A stretch of 64,000 bases of DNA from JACVRW01 sp040509755 (GTDB lineage Bacteria; Actinomycetota; Thermoleophilia; Solirubrobacterales; Thermoleophilaceae), in the NCBI GenBank assembly GCA_040509755.1, contig JBEVKF010000098.1, forward strand, positions 19,337-83,336, given 5' to 3'. Positions 18,481-26,615 of the stretch are shown piece by piece (the first letter of the stretch is position 1; each line of letters opens with the position of its first letter). The position numbers and the translations under genes are program-made. The notes below the pieces were generated by a model. That model worked only from the letters and a program-made list of their open reading frames with translations. It was not told the origin of the DNA and searched no databases.

Positions 18481-18521
18481 GACCGGAGTGGCGGGGCTCC
18501 TCCCACTCCGCCACTCCGGTC
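18481..18521 (+). other. Perfect 14-bp hairpin in the mraZ leader
   Basis: Bases 18481-18494 and 18508-18521 are perfect inverted repeats around a 13-base loop. The hairpin lies after the MraZ boxes and 27 bases before the mraZ start. No run of T follows, so a simple intrinsic terminator is unlikely. It may stabilise the leader, act as an attenuator or be an additional protein-binding palindrome. Confidence 0.6.
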
Positions 18522-18548
18522 AGAACTCTTTCCTCAGGGATATGACCG

Positions 18549-18983
18549 TTGGCATTTCGGGGCCACTTCGAGCACTCGCTGGACGTGAAAAACCGGCTCA
18601 GCATCCCGGCTCGGTTCCGCGCGTCCTTCGCCAACGGCACTGTTCTCGCCAAGGATCCCGAGACCTGCGTTGCGATCTGGACCCCGGACACGCACGAGGC
18701 GATCATCGAGCGCGCCCTGAGCGGCCTGAACCCGATGGGGTCGCAGTACCGCAAGCTCAGCCGCTTCTACCAAGGCAACTCCTTCGAGATCGACCTGGAT
18801 GCGAGCGGGCGCGTCACGCTGCCGCCACCGCTGCTAGCGCACGCGGACATCGACAAGGACGTCGTGGTGGTGGGGGTGGGAGATCATCTCGAGGTCTGGG
18901 GCAAGGCTCGATGGACTCGCGAGCAGAAGGCCCTCGACGCCCAGATCGAGGAGGTGACGGAGCGACTTGGCGATCCTTCTTGA
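18549..18983 (+). CDS. mraZ: MraZ transcriptional regulator of the dcw cluster
   Basis: A 144-residue MraZ with two SpoVT-AbrB-like repeats. The first starts FRGHFEHSLDVKNRLSIPAR and the second has FEIDLDASGRVTLPPPLLAH; the conserved DxKGR-like and DxxGR motifs appear as DVKNR and DASGR. MraZ forms octamer-like rings that bind direct repeats upstream of mraZ and modulate division-gene transcription. The TTG start follows CAGGGA at the right spacing and begins at the conserved F-R-G-H. rsmH starts just after the stop. Five matching boxes sit upstream. Confidence 0.95.
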   Translation: MAFRGHFEHSLDVKNRLSIPARFRASFANGTVLAKDPETCVAIWTPDTHEAIIERALSGLNPMGSQYRKLSRFYQGNSFEIDLDASGRVTLPPPLLAHADIDKDVVVVGVGDHLEVWGKARWTREQKALDAQIEEVTERLGDPS

Positions 18984-18984
18984 C

Positions 18985-19941
18985 ATGAGTCGCGTGCACG
19001 TACCGGTGCTGGCGGGCGAGCTGATCGAGCTGACGGCTCCCGCCGCCGGTGAGACCGCGGTCGATTGCACGTTTGGCGCGGGCGGCCACGCCCGCCTGGT
19101 GGCCGAGCGCCTCGGCCCGACCGGGACGCTGGTCTGCATCGATCGCGACCCCGCGGCCCAGGCGCGCTTCGACGAGCTCGCGGACGAGGTCGCTTGCGAA
19201 ACGCGCTTTCTGCGGATGGACTACGCCGACGCCCTGGCGCTGCTCGTCGAGGAGGAGCTCGGGGCCGACGTGGTCTACCTCGACCTCGGCATCTCCTCCA
19301 TGCAGGTGGACGCACGCGAGCGCGGCTTCTCCTACTCCTACGACGCCCCGCTCGACATGCGCATGGACACAGATCAGGAGCTCGACGCGCGCGCGGTCAT
19401 CAACGGCTGGGACGAGCGCCAGCTGGCGCAGGTCTTCCGGCGCCTCGGCGAGGAGCCCAACGCGCGCCGGATCGCGCGCGAGATCGTGCGACGCCGCAAG
19501 CGCGCCCCCTTCGAGACGACGAGCCAGCTGGTCGAGGCGATCGAGGCGGCGTTGCCGGCTGCCGTACGGCGGGCCTTCGGGGGCGGCAGTCCCGCCAAGC
19601 GCGTGTTCCAGGCGGTGCGCATCGCCGTCAACGGCGAGCTCGACTCGCTCGACCGCGCCCTGCCGGCGGGCTGGGAGCTGCTGCGCCGCGACGGCAGGAT
19701 GGCCGCGATCTCCTTCCATTCGCTGGAGGACCGGCGCGTCAAGCGCTTCTTCGCCGAGAAGGCCCGCGGCTGCACCTGCCCGCCCGACTTCCCGGTCTGC
19801 GTATGCGGCCACGAGCCCGAGGCTGAGGTCCTGACCCAGCGCGCCGTCGCGGCGACCCCCGGCGAGGTCGCGCAGAACCCGCGCTCCAAGTCCGGCCGGC
19901 TGCGGGCCGCCCGCAAGCTCGAGCCCGGGGACGGGGCCTGA
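18985..19941 (+). CDS. rsmH: 16S rRNA (cytosine-1402-N4)-methyltransferase
   Basis: RsmH (MraW) methylates N4 of C1402 in the 16S rRNA P-site. The 318-residue protein starts SRVHVPVLAGELIELTAP and has the SAM loop DCTFGAGGHARLVAERLG, then YLDLGISSMQVDARERGFSY, the inserted helical domain, and the C-terminal AISFHSLEDRRVKRFF. A cysteine-rich CTCPPDFPVCVCGHEP follows, as in many relatives. The ATG at 18985 follows the mraZ stop by one base; an in-frame TTG at 18967 would overlap mraZ. The stop overlaps the ftsL start (TGATG). Confidence 0.97.
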   Translation: MSRVHVPVLAGELIELTAPAAGETAVDCTFGAGGHARLVAERLGPTGTLVCIDRDPAAQARFDELADEVACETRFLRMDYADALALLVEEELGADVVYLDLGISSMQVDARERGFSYSYDAPLDMRMDTDQELDARAVINGWDERQLAQVFRRLGEEPNARRIAREIVRRRKRAPFETTSQLVEAIEAALPAAVRRAFGGGSPAKRVFQAVRIAVNGELDSLDRALPAGWELLRRDGRMAAISFHSLEDRRVKRFFAEKARGCTCPPDFPVCVCGHEPEAEVLTQRAVAATPGEVAQNPRSKSGRLRAARKLEPGDGA

Positions 19942-20645
19942 TGGCCCGCGCCGCCGCCGCGCGTGTCGCGCCGGCGCGCACGGCGCCCGCACGGCCGCAT
20001 CCCGCCCGCCGCCGCCCGGTCGCACCCACGCGCAAGCCGGTCGCCCCCGCGCGCAAGCCGGCCCGCCGCGCTTCCGGTCACGGCAAGGTCAAGGCCGCGG
20101 TCAGGCCCGGCGGCGCCCGCATCCTCGACGCCCTGCTGCACGGACGCAGCTGGATCGCACTCGTCGGCGTGCTGCTGGCCGGGATCGTGTTCTTCAACGT
20201 CGACCTGCTCCAGATGAACCGTGAGATCACGCAGGTGGCCGAGCGCGCGGCGCAGGTCAAGCGCGAGAACGCGCGGCTGCGCCTCGACGTCGCCCGTCTC
20301 GCCAGCAGCGAGCGCATCCAGGAGACGGCCGCCGGTCTCGGCCTCGTGCTGCCCGCCCCGGGACAGGTGCGCTACCTCGAGTCGCACCCGCGGCTCGACG
20401 CCACCCAGGCGGCGAAGCGCATGACGGCTCCCAACCTCACCTACGTCGCGCCCGTTCCGGTCACCACCCTGCCCGACCCCGCTCTCCCCACGACAGACCC
20501 CTCCCTGATGGGCGACCCGGCCGCCACCACGACCGACCCGGCCGCCGCCGATCCCACCACAACGCCGCCGACCACCGCCACGCCGCCGACCACCGCCACC
20601 ACGACCCCGCCGGGCACTCAGACGGCGACGGGAGTGGTGGAGTGA
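19941..20645 (+). CDS. ftsL: FtsL-like division protein with long Thr/Pro-rich tail
   Basis: A 234-residue bitopic membrane protein in the ftsL position. A long basic, Ala/Pro-rich cytoplasmic N-terminus (about 1-65) precedes one membrane helix (SWIALVGVLLAGIVFFNVDLL, about 69-89). The FtsL/septum-initiator coiled coil follows (REITQVAERAAQVKRENARLR to ERIQETAAGLGLVLPAPGQV), then about 65 residues rich in Thr, Pro, Ala and Asp. FtsL with FtsB and FtsQ activates septal wall synthesis by FtsW/FtsI. Identification rests on position and architecture, since sequence conservation is always low. Confidence 0.85.
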   Translation: MARAAAARVAPARTAPARPHPARRRPVAPTRKPVAPARKPARRASGHGKVKAAVRPGGARILDALLHGRSWIALVGVLLAGIVFFNVDLLQMNREITQVAERAAQVKRENARLRLDVARLASSERIQETAAGLGLVLPAPGQVRYLESHPRLDATQAAKRMTAPNLTYVAPVPVTTLPDPALPTTDPSLMGDPAATTTDPAAADPTTTPPTTATPPTTATTTPPGTQTATGVVE

Positions 20646-20682
20646 GGCCACCCGGGGCGGGAGCGGCGCGGCAGGCGTAGCC

Positions 20683-22320
20683 GTGAGGCTGGTCGAGCGC
20701 AGGATCGGGCTCCTGTTCGCCCTCTTCCTGCTCCTGCTCGGCGCCGCCACGCTGCGAGCCGTCTGGATCGGCACCGTCAAGGCCGACTCGCTCGGCGAGC
20801 GGGCGCTCCAGCAGCAGGTCGAGGATCTCGAGATCACCGCCCGGCGGGGGATGATCCTCGACCGCAACGGAGTCGAGCTCGCGGTGTCCGAGGACGCCGT
20901 GACCGTGTTCGCCCATCCGTTCCTGATCGACGACCCGGCTGAGGTCGCCGCGCGACTCTCCCCGCTGCTCGGCCGCTCCGAGGAGGAGCTGCTGAAGAAG
21001 CTGAGCGACCGGGACGAGAGCTTCGTCTACCTGCGCCACAGAATGGATGCCTCGCTCGGCCACCGGATCGGCGAGCTCAGCATCGAGGGCATCGACACCG
21101 TGCTCGAGCCCAAGCGCACGTATCCACAGGGTCACCTAGCCGCGCAGGTGCTGGGGACCGTCGGCATAGAGAACACCGGGCTGGCCGGAATCGAGTACTC
21201 CCTCGACGAGGAGCTGGCCGGCGACGACGGGCACCGCCGCGTCGTCAAGGACGCCCTGGGCGAGCCGGTGAGCCTGATCGAGACCGACCGCGCCGAGTCT
21301 GGGGAAGACGTGCGGCTGACCCTCGACGCCGCGATCCAGGAGCGGGTCGAGGCCGTGATGAGCGAGGTCGGCCAGACCTACACGCCGGCCGGCGCCACGG
21401 CGCTCGTCATGGACCCGCGCACCGGAGCAATCCTGGCGCTCGCCAACTGGCCGCGCGTGGACGCCAACGACGTGGGGGGCTCACCGACATATGCGAGCAA
21501 GAACCGGGCGGTCCAGTTCAACTACGAGCCGGGCTCGACCTTCAAGGCGTTCACGGTCGCGGGCGCGCTGGAGGACCGGCTCGTGACTCCCGACACCCCG
21601 TTCGAGGTCGGTCCGACGATCCAGGTGGCCGACCGGGTGGTTGGCGAGGCCCACGACGGCGGCGGCGGGACCCTGACTACCACCGACATCCTCACCCAGT
21701 CCTCCAACGTCGGCACGGTGATGATCGGCCTCAGGCTGGGCAAGATCCGCTTTGACCACTGGGTGCGGCGCTTCGGATTCTCCAAGCCGACCGGCGTGGA
21801 CCTCCCGGGCGAGGATCGCGGCATCGTGCTCGACGTCGAGAACTACTCGGACTCGTCAATCGGGAACATGCCGATCGGCCAGGGGATCTCGGTCACTCCC
21901 ATCCAGATGGCCGCGGCCTACACCGCGATCGCCAACGGCGGTCTCAAGCGCCAGCCCTACATCGTGGCCGGGGACCGCAAGCCGCCCACGCGCGTCCTCT
22001 CGAAGCGCACCGCCGGTCAGGTCTCCCACATGCTCGAGGGCGTGCTGAGCGCGGGCGGGACCGCACAGGAGGCCGCCGTGGACGGATACACGCTGGCGGG
22101 CAAGACCGGCACGGCCGAGAAGGCGGAGAACGGCACCTATTCGAAGACCGACTTCGTCGCCTCGTTCATCGGCTACGCGCCGGCGAAGGACCCGCGCCTG
22201 CTGGTCTCGGTCATGGTGGATGAGCCGCGCGGCGACATCTACGGCGGCACGGTCGCTGCGCCCGCCTTCGAGCGCATCATGGAGTTCGCGCTGCCCTACC
22301 TGAAGATTCCTCCGCGCTAA
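20683..22320 (+). CDS. ftsI: Septal transpeptidase, class B penicillin-binding protein FtsI
   Basis: A 545-residue class B PBP that cross-links septal peptidoglycan. It has a short cytoplasmic start, one membrane helix (LLFALFLLLLGAATLRAVWI), the pedestal/dimerisation region beginning ARRGMILDRNGVELAVS, and a C-terminal transpeptidase domain. The catalytic motifs are S-x-x-K (GSTFK, Ser285 and Lys288), S-S-N, and K-T-G in AGKTGTAEK. There is no PASTA domain. The GTG start at 20683 is 37 bp after ftsL. After the stop come two tandem hairpin units and then a convergent minus-strand gene. Confidence 0.96.
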   Translation: MRLVERRIGLLFALFLLLLGAATLRAVWIGTVKADSLGERALQQQVEDLEITARRGMILDRNGVELAVSEDAVTVFAHPFLIDDPAEVAARLSPLLGRSEEELLKKLSDRDESFVYLRHRMDASLGHRIGELSIEGIDTVLEPKRTYPQGHLAAQVLGTVGIENTGLAGIEYSLDEELAGDDGHRRVVKDALGEPVSLIETDRAESGEDVRLTLDAAIQERVEAVMSEVGQTYTPAGATALVMDPRTGAILALANWPRVDANDVGGSPTYASKNRAVQFNYEPGSTFKAFTVAGALEDRLVTPDTPFEVGPTIQVADRVVGEAHDGGGGTLTTTDILTQSSNVGTVMIGLRLGKIRFDHWVRRFGFSKPTGVDLPGEDRGIVLDVENYSDSSIGNMPIGQGISVTPIQMAAAYTAIANGGLKRQPYIVAGDRKPPTRVLSKRTAGQVSHMLEGVLSAGGTAQEAAVDGYTLAGKTGTAEKAENGTYSKTDFVASFIGYAPAKDPRLLVSVMVDEPRGDIYGGTVAAPAFERIMEFALPYLKIPPR

Positions 22321-22329
22321 AAAGCCAAC

Positions 22330-22432
22330 CCCAGCCAGACATCAGCGGGGGTCCGGGGGCGTGAGCCCCCGGGTTGCCCAAGCCCAGCCAGACATCAGCG
22401 CGGGTCCGGGGGCGTGAGCCCCCGGTTCCCAA
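22330..22432. repeat. Two tandem 53-bp units, each with a GC hairpin
   Basis: Two near-identical units repeat with a period of 53 bp, each beginning CCCAGCCAGACATCAGCG. Each holds a perfect hairpin CCGGGGGC-GTGA-GCCCCCGG (22353-22372 and 22406-22425). They lie between the converging ftsI and MshEN-domain genes. They may act as a bidirectional terminator or a stabilised 3' end, although no T run follows. The duplication looks recent, since the copies are nearly identical. Confidence 0.8.
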
Positions 22433-24172
22433 TCAGGCCTGCTGGTCTGAGTCCGTCTCTTCGGGGGCGTCCGCATTGGCGTCCGGATCGGCAAGAGCGC
22501 GCAGCGCTCCGCGCATGCGGCCCTGGGCCACGCGCAGTTCCTCGAAGGCGCGCTCGGCGGCGAAGGCGGAGCTCTCGACCTCCGACAGGCGCCCCTCGAG
22601 CTCGGCCCGCCGCGTCTCCTCCTCGGCCAGCGTCTCGCGCACGTCGCGTTCGGTGACGGCCCACTGCTCGCGCTCGCGCTCTGATTCCTCGCGCAGCGCG
22701 GTCAGGGCCGCGCGGGCCTGCTCGGTGCGCACCTCTGAGGCCTCGAGCTCTTCTCCCAGCCGCTGGCCCTCGGCCACCTCGCGATGAGCCTCCTCGACCT
22801 CGCGATGAGCGTCCTCGACCTCGCGCTCGGAGGCGTCGGCGCGCTTGATCGCGCTCTCGGCCTCCGCCTCGGCGCTCTCAGCCCGCGTGCGCATGGACTC
22901 GAGCTCAGAGCCGCGTGTGTCGACCTCGGCGCGCACTCGCACCAGCTCGGTCTCTGCGTCGGTCAGCTTGGCTCGAAGGGTCTCGATCTCGCCGCTGCGA
23001 ACTTCGACGTCGGCGCGGATGCGCCGCAGCTCGGTCTCCGCGTCGCGGGCGAGCTCGTGGGCCTCGTCGCGCTCGACCTTGATCGAGTCCACACGCTCGC
23101 GCAGCCGCTCGGCGTCCTTGCCAAGTGTGCGCGCGGCGGCAAGCTCCTTCTCGAGCTCGGCCACTCTGCCTCGCAGCTCTTCCGCTTCGGCCGATACCTG
23201 GTCGCCCTGACGGGCACGCTCGCTGGCCTGGTCGAGACCTTCCTCGGCGGCCGCCAGGGCCTCGCGCAGCGTCTCGAGCTCGGCGCTGACCTCCTTCGCC
23301 TCGCGCACGCGGACGCGGGCCTCCGCCAGCTCGACTTCCGCTTCGGCGAGCTTGGCGTGCAGCTCGGTGACGTGCGGGTCGACGCCGGAAACGTCGGGGT
23401 CCTTGCTCTTGCCCTTCCCCGTGAGCCGCGCCTCGGCGCCGGCCAGCTGGGCCTTGAGCGCGGTCAGGTCGTCGCGCAGCTGCGAGGGGTCTGCCTGCTC
23501 GTCCTGGGAGGACTCGCCGAGTCCCTCTGGGATCGGGTCGTCATCGCCGTCCTGCCAGAAGAAGGCGGAGGACGCGGGCGCGGCCGGTGCCTCGGTCTCT
23601 TCCTCGGAAACGCTCTCGGCCTCCAGCTCGGCGTCGCCGTTCGCGGGGACGGCCTCGTCCTCGTCGTAGTACCCCTCGTCGAGTGGTAGCGCCTCGAGCA
23701 GGGCGTTGAGGGCCGGACGCGCCGCGACGGCCGGGCGCACGTCGAGCTTGGTCATCACCGCGATGTCGTTCACGCCGAGGGCGTCGGCCGGGTCGGCCAT
23801 CGCCACAAGCAGGCCCTTGCCGAGGAATCCGACGGGCACGGCCTGGTAGCGCTTTGCGGCGGTCGGCTTGATCAGGTTCACCGCCGCGGGATCGACCGCG
23901 AACCCGTCGAGGTCGATGTAGTCGATCCCGTAGCGCTCCGCGATCGCCTGGGCGAGCTGGCCCTCGGAGATCGCCGCCATCTCGACGAGCACGCGGGCAA
24001 CGGTGGTGCCCGGGCTGCGCGCCGCGCGGACGGCCTGCTCGACGGTCTCGCGGGTCGCAAAGCCGAGCTCGACGATCACGTCGCTGAGAAAGCCCTGTCG
24101 GCCGCCCGCGGCGGTGGGCGGGGTGACACCGTCCGGGGCCTTCACCGGAGTCTTCTTGGTGCGCGTGCTCAT
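22433..24172 (-). CDS. MshEN (T2SSE N-terminal)-domain protein with long coiled coil
   Basis: A 579-residue protein. Residues about 28-165 match the T2SSE_N/MshEN fold, with FLSDVIVELGFATRETVEQA, YGIDYIDLDGFAVDPAAVNL and the typical LLVAMADPADALGVNDIAVM. An acidic linker (about 165-235) and a coiled coil of about 300 residues rich in Glu, Ala and Arg follow. There is no ATPase domain. MshEN domains can bind c-di-GMP, but the signature Arg and Gly of the binding motif (RLG, then G) are replaced here in both half-motifs (FLS; TVA with Ala), so binding is doubtful. The ATG at 24172 overlaps the stop of the GAF-GGDEF gene. Confidence 0.75.
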   Translation of the reverse strand: MSTRTKKTPVKAPDGVTPPTAAGGRQGFLSDVIVELGFATRETVEQAVRAARSPGTTVARVLVEMAAISEGQLAQAIAERYGIDYIDLDGFAVDPAAVNLIKPTAAKRYQAVPVGFLGKGLLVAMADPADALGVNDIAVMTKLDVRPAVAARPALNALLEALPLDEGYYDEDEAVPANGDAELEAESVSEEETEAPAAPASSAFFWQDGDDDPIPEGLGESSQDEQADPSQLRDDLTALKAQLAGAEARLTGKGKSKDPDVSGVDPHVTELHAKLAEAEVELAEARVRVREAKEVSAELETLREALAAAEEGLDQASERARQGDQVSAEAEELRGRVAELEKELAAARTLGKDAERLRERVDSIKVERDEAHELARDAETELRRIRADVEVRSGEIETLRAKLTDAETELVRVRAEVDTRGSELESMRTRAESAEAEAESAIKRADASEREVEDAHREVEEAHREVAEGQRLGEELEASEVRTEQARAALTALREESEREREQWAVTERDVRETLAEEETRRAELEGRLSEVESSAFAAERAFEELRVAQGRMRGALRALADPDANADAPEETDSDQQA

Positions 24173-25098
24173 GCCGGGATGGCTTCCTCGACATCCTGCA
24201 GCGCGGCATCGGGGGAATCGCACGCGCCGAGCGCCTTGACCGAGAACTCGACCTGGAGCGAGCACGGCCGCTCGAGCATCACGCGCTCGAGTGCCTGCTC
24301 GAAGCGCGCGAAGAACGCCTCTGCGCCCGCGAGGCCCTTGCAGCCGACGAGCACGACACCGAATGAGTCGTCAGCGAGGCGGCCGGCGTGATCGGAGCGG
24401 CGGATGGCCGCCTCGAGCACCTCGGCGGCGTCTTTGACAAGCAGTTCCTTGAGCCCCTCGCCGTGGCGCTCGCCGATTTCGCCCAGGTTGGGCAGGCGGA
24501 CGCCGACGATGAACGACTCGGCGGTGCCGCGCTCGGCGAGACGCCATTCGCGCTCGAGCGCCTGCATGAAGCTAGTGCGGTTGTTCAGCCCGGTGAGGGG
24601 GTCGGTGCTCTCGGGGTCGCGCAGGCGCTCGCTGAGGCGGCGCAGGTCGGCGCGCCATTTGACGCTCTCCCACTCGTAGGTGAGAAGGCGCCCCGCAACG
24701 GCGATCAGGTCGAGGTGCGAGCGCTTGAAGACATCGGTTCCGGACGCGAGCGCGCAGATCGTGATCGCGCCGCCGCCGGCGCTCGTCTCGAGGGGCACCG
24801 CCAGGTAGCTGCGAACCGACAGCGAGGCCAGGGTCTCGCGATCGAGCAATCCGTTGCCCGCGTGCTTGCTGTCCGAGGCGATGGGAAGGACGGAACCGGG
24901 CGGAAGCTCGCTCGCAACCTCGCCGCAGACGTCGATCAGGCGGTACTCGCCGTTCTCCCAGTCAACGTGGCCGACCAGGACAGAGCCGCCGGGGAGGGCG
25001 GACTCGAGCAGCTCGAGCATGGCGTCAGCAGCCTCGGAGAAGCTTGCAAACCTTCGCTCGGCGAGCCGAGCGAGCGCGCTCAGCGCTGGTGCGCTCAC
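24169..25098 (-). CDS. GAF plus degenerate GGDEF protein
   Basis: A 309-residue protein with a GAF-like sensor half (about 15-145) and a GGDEF-fold half starting at DPLTGLNNRTSFMQALEREW. The active-site GGDEF is changed to ADDSF (242-246), so diguanylate cyclase activity is unlikely. The inhibitory I-site R-x-x-D (Arg233-Asp236) is intact at the right distance, so it could still bind c-di-GMP as a receptor. The GTG start lies inside an inverted repeat. The gene overlaps the MshEN coiled-coil gene by 4 bp, and together they form a minus-strand pair inside the dcw cluster. Confidence 0.8.
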   Translation of the reverse strand: MSAPALSALARLAERRFASFSEAADAMLELLESALPGGSVLVGHVDWENGEYRLIDVCGEVASELPPGSVLPIASDSKHAGNGLLDRETLASLSVRSYLAVPLETSAGGGAITICALASGTDVFKRSHLDLIAVAGRLLTYEWESVKWRADLRRLSERLRDPESTDPLTGLNNRTSFMQALEREWRLAERGTAESFIVGVRLPNLGEIGERHGEGLKELLVKDAAEVLEAAIRRSDHAGRLADDSFGVVLVGCKGLAGAEAFFARFEQALERVMLERPCSLQVEFSVKALGACDSPDAALQDVEEAIPA

Positions 25099-25136
25099 GT
25101 GTTTGGTATCGGACGTTTGGCCGGAAACGTGAGCGC
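25091..25136. promoter_or_regulatory. Perfect 10-bp inverted repeat between GAF-GGDEF gene and murE
   Basis: GCGCTCACGT (25091-25100) and ACGTGAGCGC (25127-25136) are exact inverted repeats 26 bases apart, and pairing can continue inward through one mismatch. The left arm contains the GTG start codon of the minus-strand gene. In that mRNA the stem would hide the start codon; as DNA it could be an operator for the divergent promoters. Confidence 0.55.
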
Positions 25137-25184
25137 CCGATGCAAGGAGGCGACAACCCCACGGGTTATCCTGAGCGTCCCTCC

Positions 25185-26615
25185 ATGCTTCTCAACACCT
25201 TGATGGGGGATATATCTCCGGGGGCCCCCGAGGTCGAGATATCGGGCCTCGCCTACTCGAGCCAGAGCGTCACGCCAGGGACGCTCTTTTTTTGCGTGCC
25301 CGGCTTTCGGGCCGACGGCCACGATTTCGCCGCCGATGCGATCGAGCGGGGAGCGGTCGCGCTCGTGTGCGAGCGCCGGCTCGGGCTGGGTGTGCCGGAG
25401 CTGGTCGTCGACGACGTTCGCGCGGCAATGGGACCCGTTGCGGCGCGCTTCTACGCAGATCCGACCGCGGAGCTCGAGGTGGTCGGCATCACAGGCACCA
25501 ACGGCAAGACCACCACCGCGTTCCTGGTTCGCCACCTGCTCGAGGCAAGCGGCAGGAGCTGCGGGCTGCTCGGAACGGTCAAACGGGTGATCGGGGGAGT
25601 GGAGGAGGAGGTGGAGCGCACGACGCCCGAGGCGATCGACCTCCAGGCGACGTTTCGGCGAATGCTCGACGCGGACGACGGCGCCTGCGCGATGGAGGTG
25701 TCCTCCCACGCCCTGGAGCTCGGGCGTGCGGCCGGGATCCACTTCGCGTGCCGGATCTTCACCAATCTGACGCAGGACCACCTCGACTTCCACGAGACGA
25801 TGGAGGCCTACTTCGAGGCCAAGCGACGCCTGTTCGGCGAGGGTGGGCTGTCGGTGGTCAACGTCGACGACGAGTACGGCCGGCGCATCGCCGCGGAGGT
25901 GGACAGCGTCACCTTCGCCATCGACCGCGATGCCGACTATCGCGCCCACGAGGTGGAGTTCGACCTGACGGGATCGCGCTTTCGTTGCCAGACCCCCGAC
26001 GGCGAGCTCGAGCTGCGCTCGCCGCTGGTCGGGCTGTTCAACGTGCGGAACGTGCTGGGCGCCGTGGCCGCGGTGCGCTCGCTCGGCGTCCCCGCGGCGG
26101 CGATCGCGGCGGCGCTGCCCCGGTTCGGCCGCGTGCCCGGGCGCTTCGAGGCCGTCGACGAGGGACAGGACTTCGGCGTGCTGGTCGACTACGCGCATAC
26201 GCCCGACTCGCTCGAGAACGTGCTGCGCGCGGCGCGCGAGGTCACGCGCGGGCGCCTGCACGTCGTATTCGGGGCGGGCGGCGACCGCGACCGCGGCAAG
26301 CGCCCCGCGATGGGCGCCGCGGCCCGCGAGCTGGCCGACCGCGTGCTCGTGACATCGGACAACCCGCGCAGCGAAGAGCCCGCCGCGATCATCGACGAGA
26401 TCATGGCGGGCGCGGGACCCGGCGCCGTGCGCGAGACCGACCGCCGGCGCGCGATCGCGCTGGCCATCGAGAGCGCCGAGCCCGGGGACGTCGTGGTGAT
26501 CGCCGGCAAGGGCCACGAGCAGGGCCAGGAGTTCGAGGCCGGGCGTAAGGAGCCCTTCGACGACGTGAGCGTCGTCCGCGAAGCCCTGAAGGCCCGCCTG
26601 GGAGCGCGCGCATGA
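25185..26615 (+). CDS. murE: UDP-MurNAc-tripeptide synthetase, meso-DAP-adding
   Basis: MurE adds the third residue to the UDP-MurNAc-dipeptide in the cytoplasm. The 476-residue protein has the N-terminal UDP-binding region, P-loop GTNGKTTT at 104-111, the ALELGRA segment of the central domain, and SDNPRSEEP in the C-terminal domain. The D-N-P-R motif marks meso-diaminopimelate-adding enzymes, which indicates a DAP-type wall. The ATG at 25185 fits the family start but lacks a strong ribosome site; an AAGGAGG lies farther upstream at about 25143. It overlaps murF by 4 bp. Confidence 0.95.
   Translation: MLLNTLMGDISPGAPEVEISGLAYSSQSVTPGTLFFCVPGFRADGHDFAADAIERGAVALVCERRLGLGVPELVVDDVRAAMGPVAARFYADPTAELEVVGITGTNGKTTTAFLVRHLLEASGRSCGLLGTVKRVIGGVEEEVERTTPEAIDLQATFRRMLDADDGACAMEVSSHALELGRAAGIHFACRIFTNLTQDHLDFHETMEAYFEAKRRLFGEGGLSVVNVDDEYGRRIAAEVDSVTFAIDRDADYRAHEVEFDLTGSRFRCQTPDGELELRSPLVGLFNVRNVLGAVAAVRSLGVPAAAIAAALPRFGRVPGRFEAVDEGQDFGVLVDYAHTPDSLENVLRAAREVTRGRLHVVFGAGGDRDRGKRPAMGAAARELADRVLVTSDNPRSEEPAAIIDEIMAGAGPGAVRETDRRRAIALAIESAEPGDVVVIAGKGHEQGQEFEAGRKEPFDDVSVVREALKARLGARA

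Noticed and set aside
22374..22432. CRISPR-like direct repeats
   Set aside because: Only two units with a 53-bp period and no spacer between them, and no cas gene nearby; a simple tandem duplication explains them.
24169..25098. Active diguanylate cyclase
   Set aside because: The GGDEF signature is ADDSF, which lacks the glycines and acidic residues needed for catalysis; kept as a degenerate GGDEF protein.
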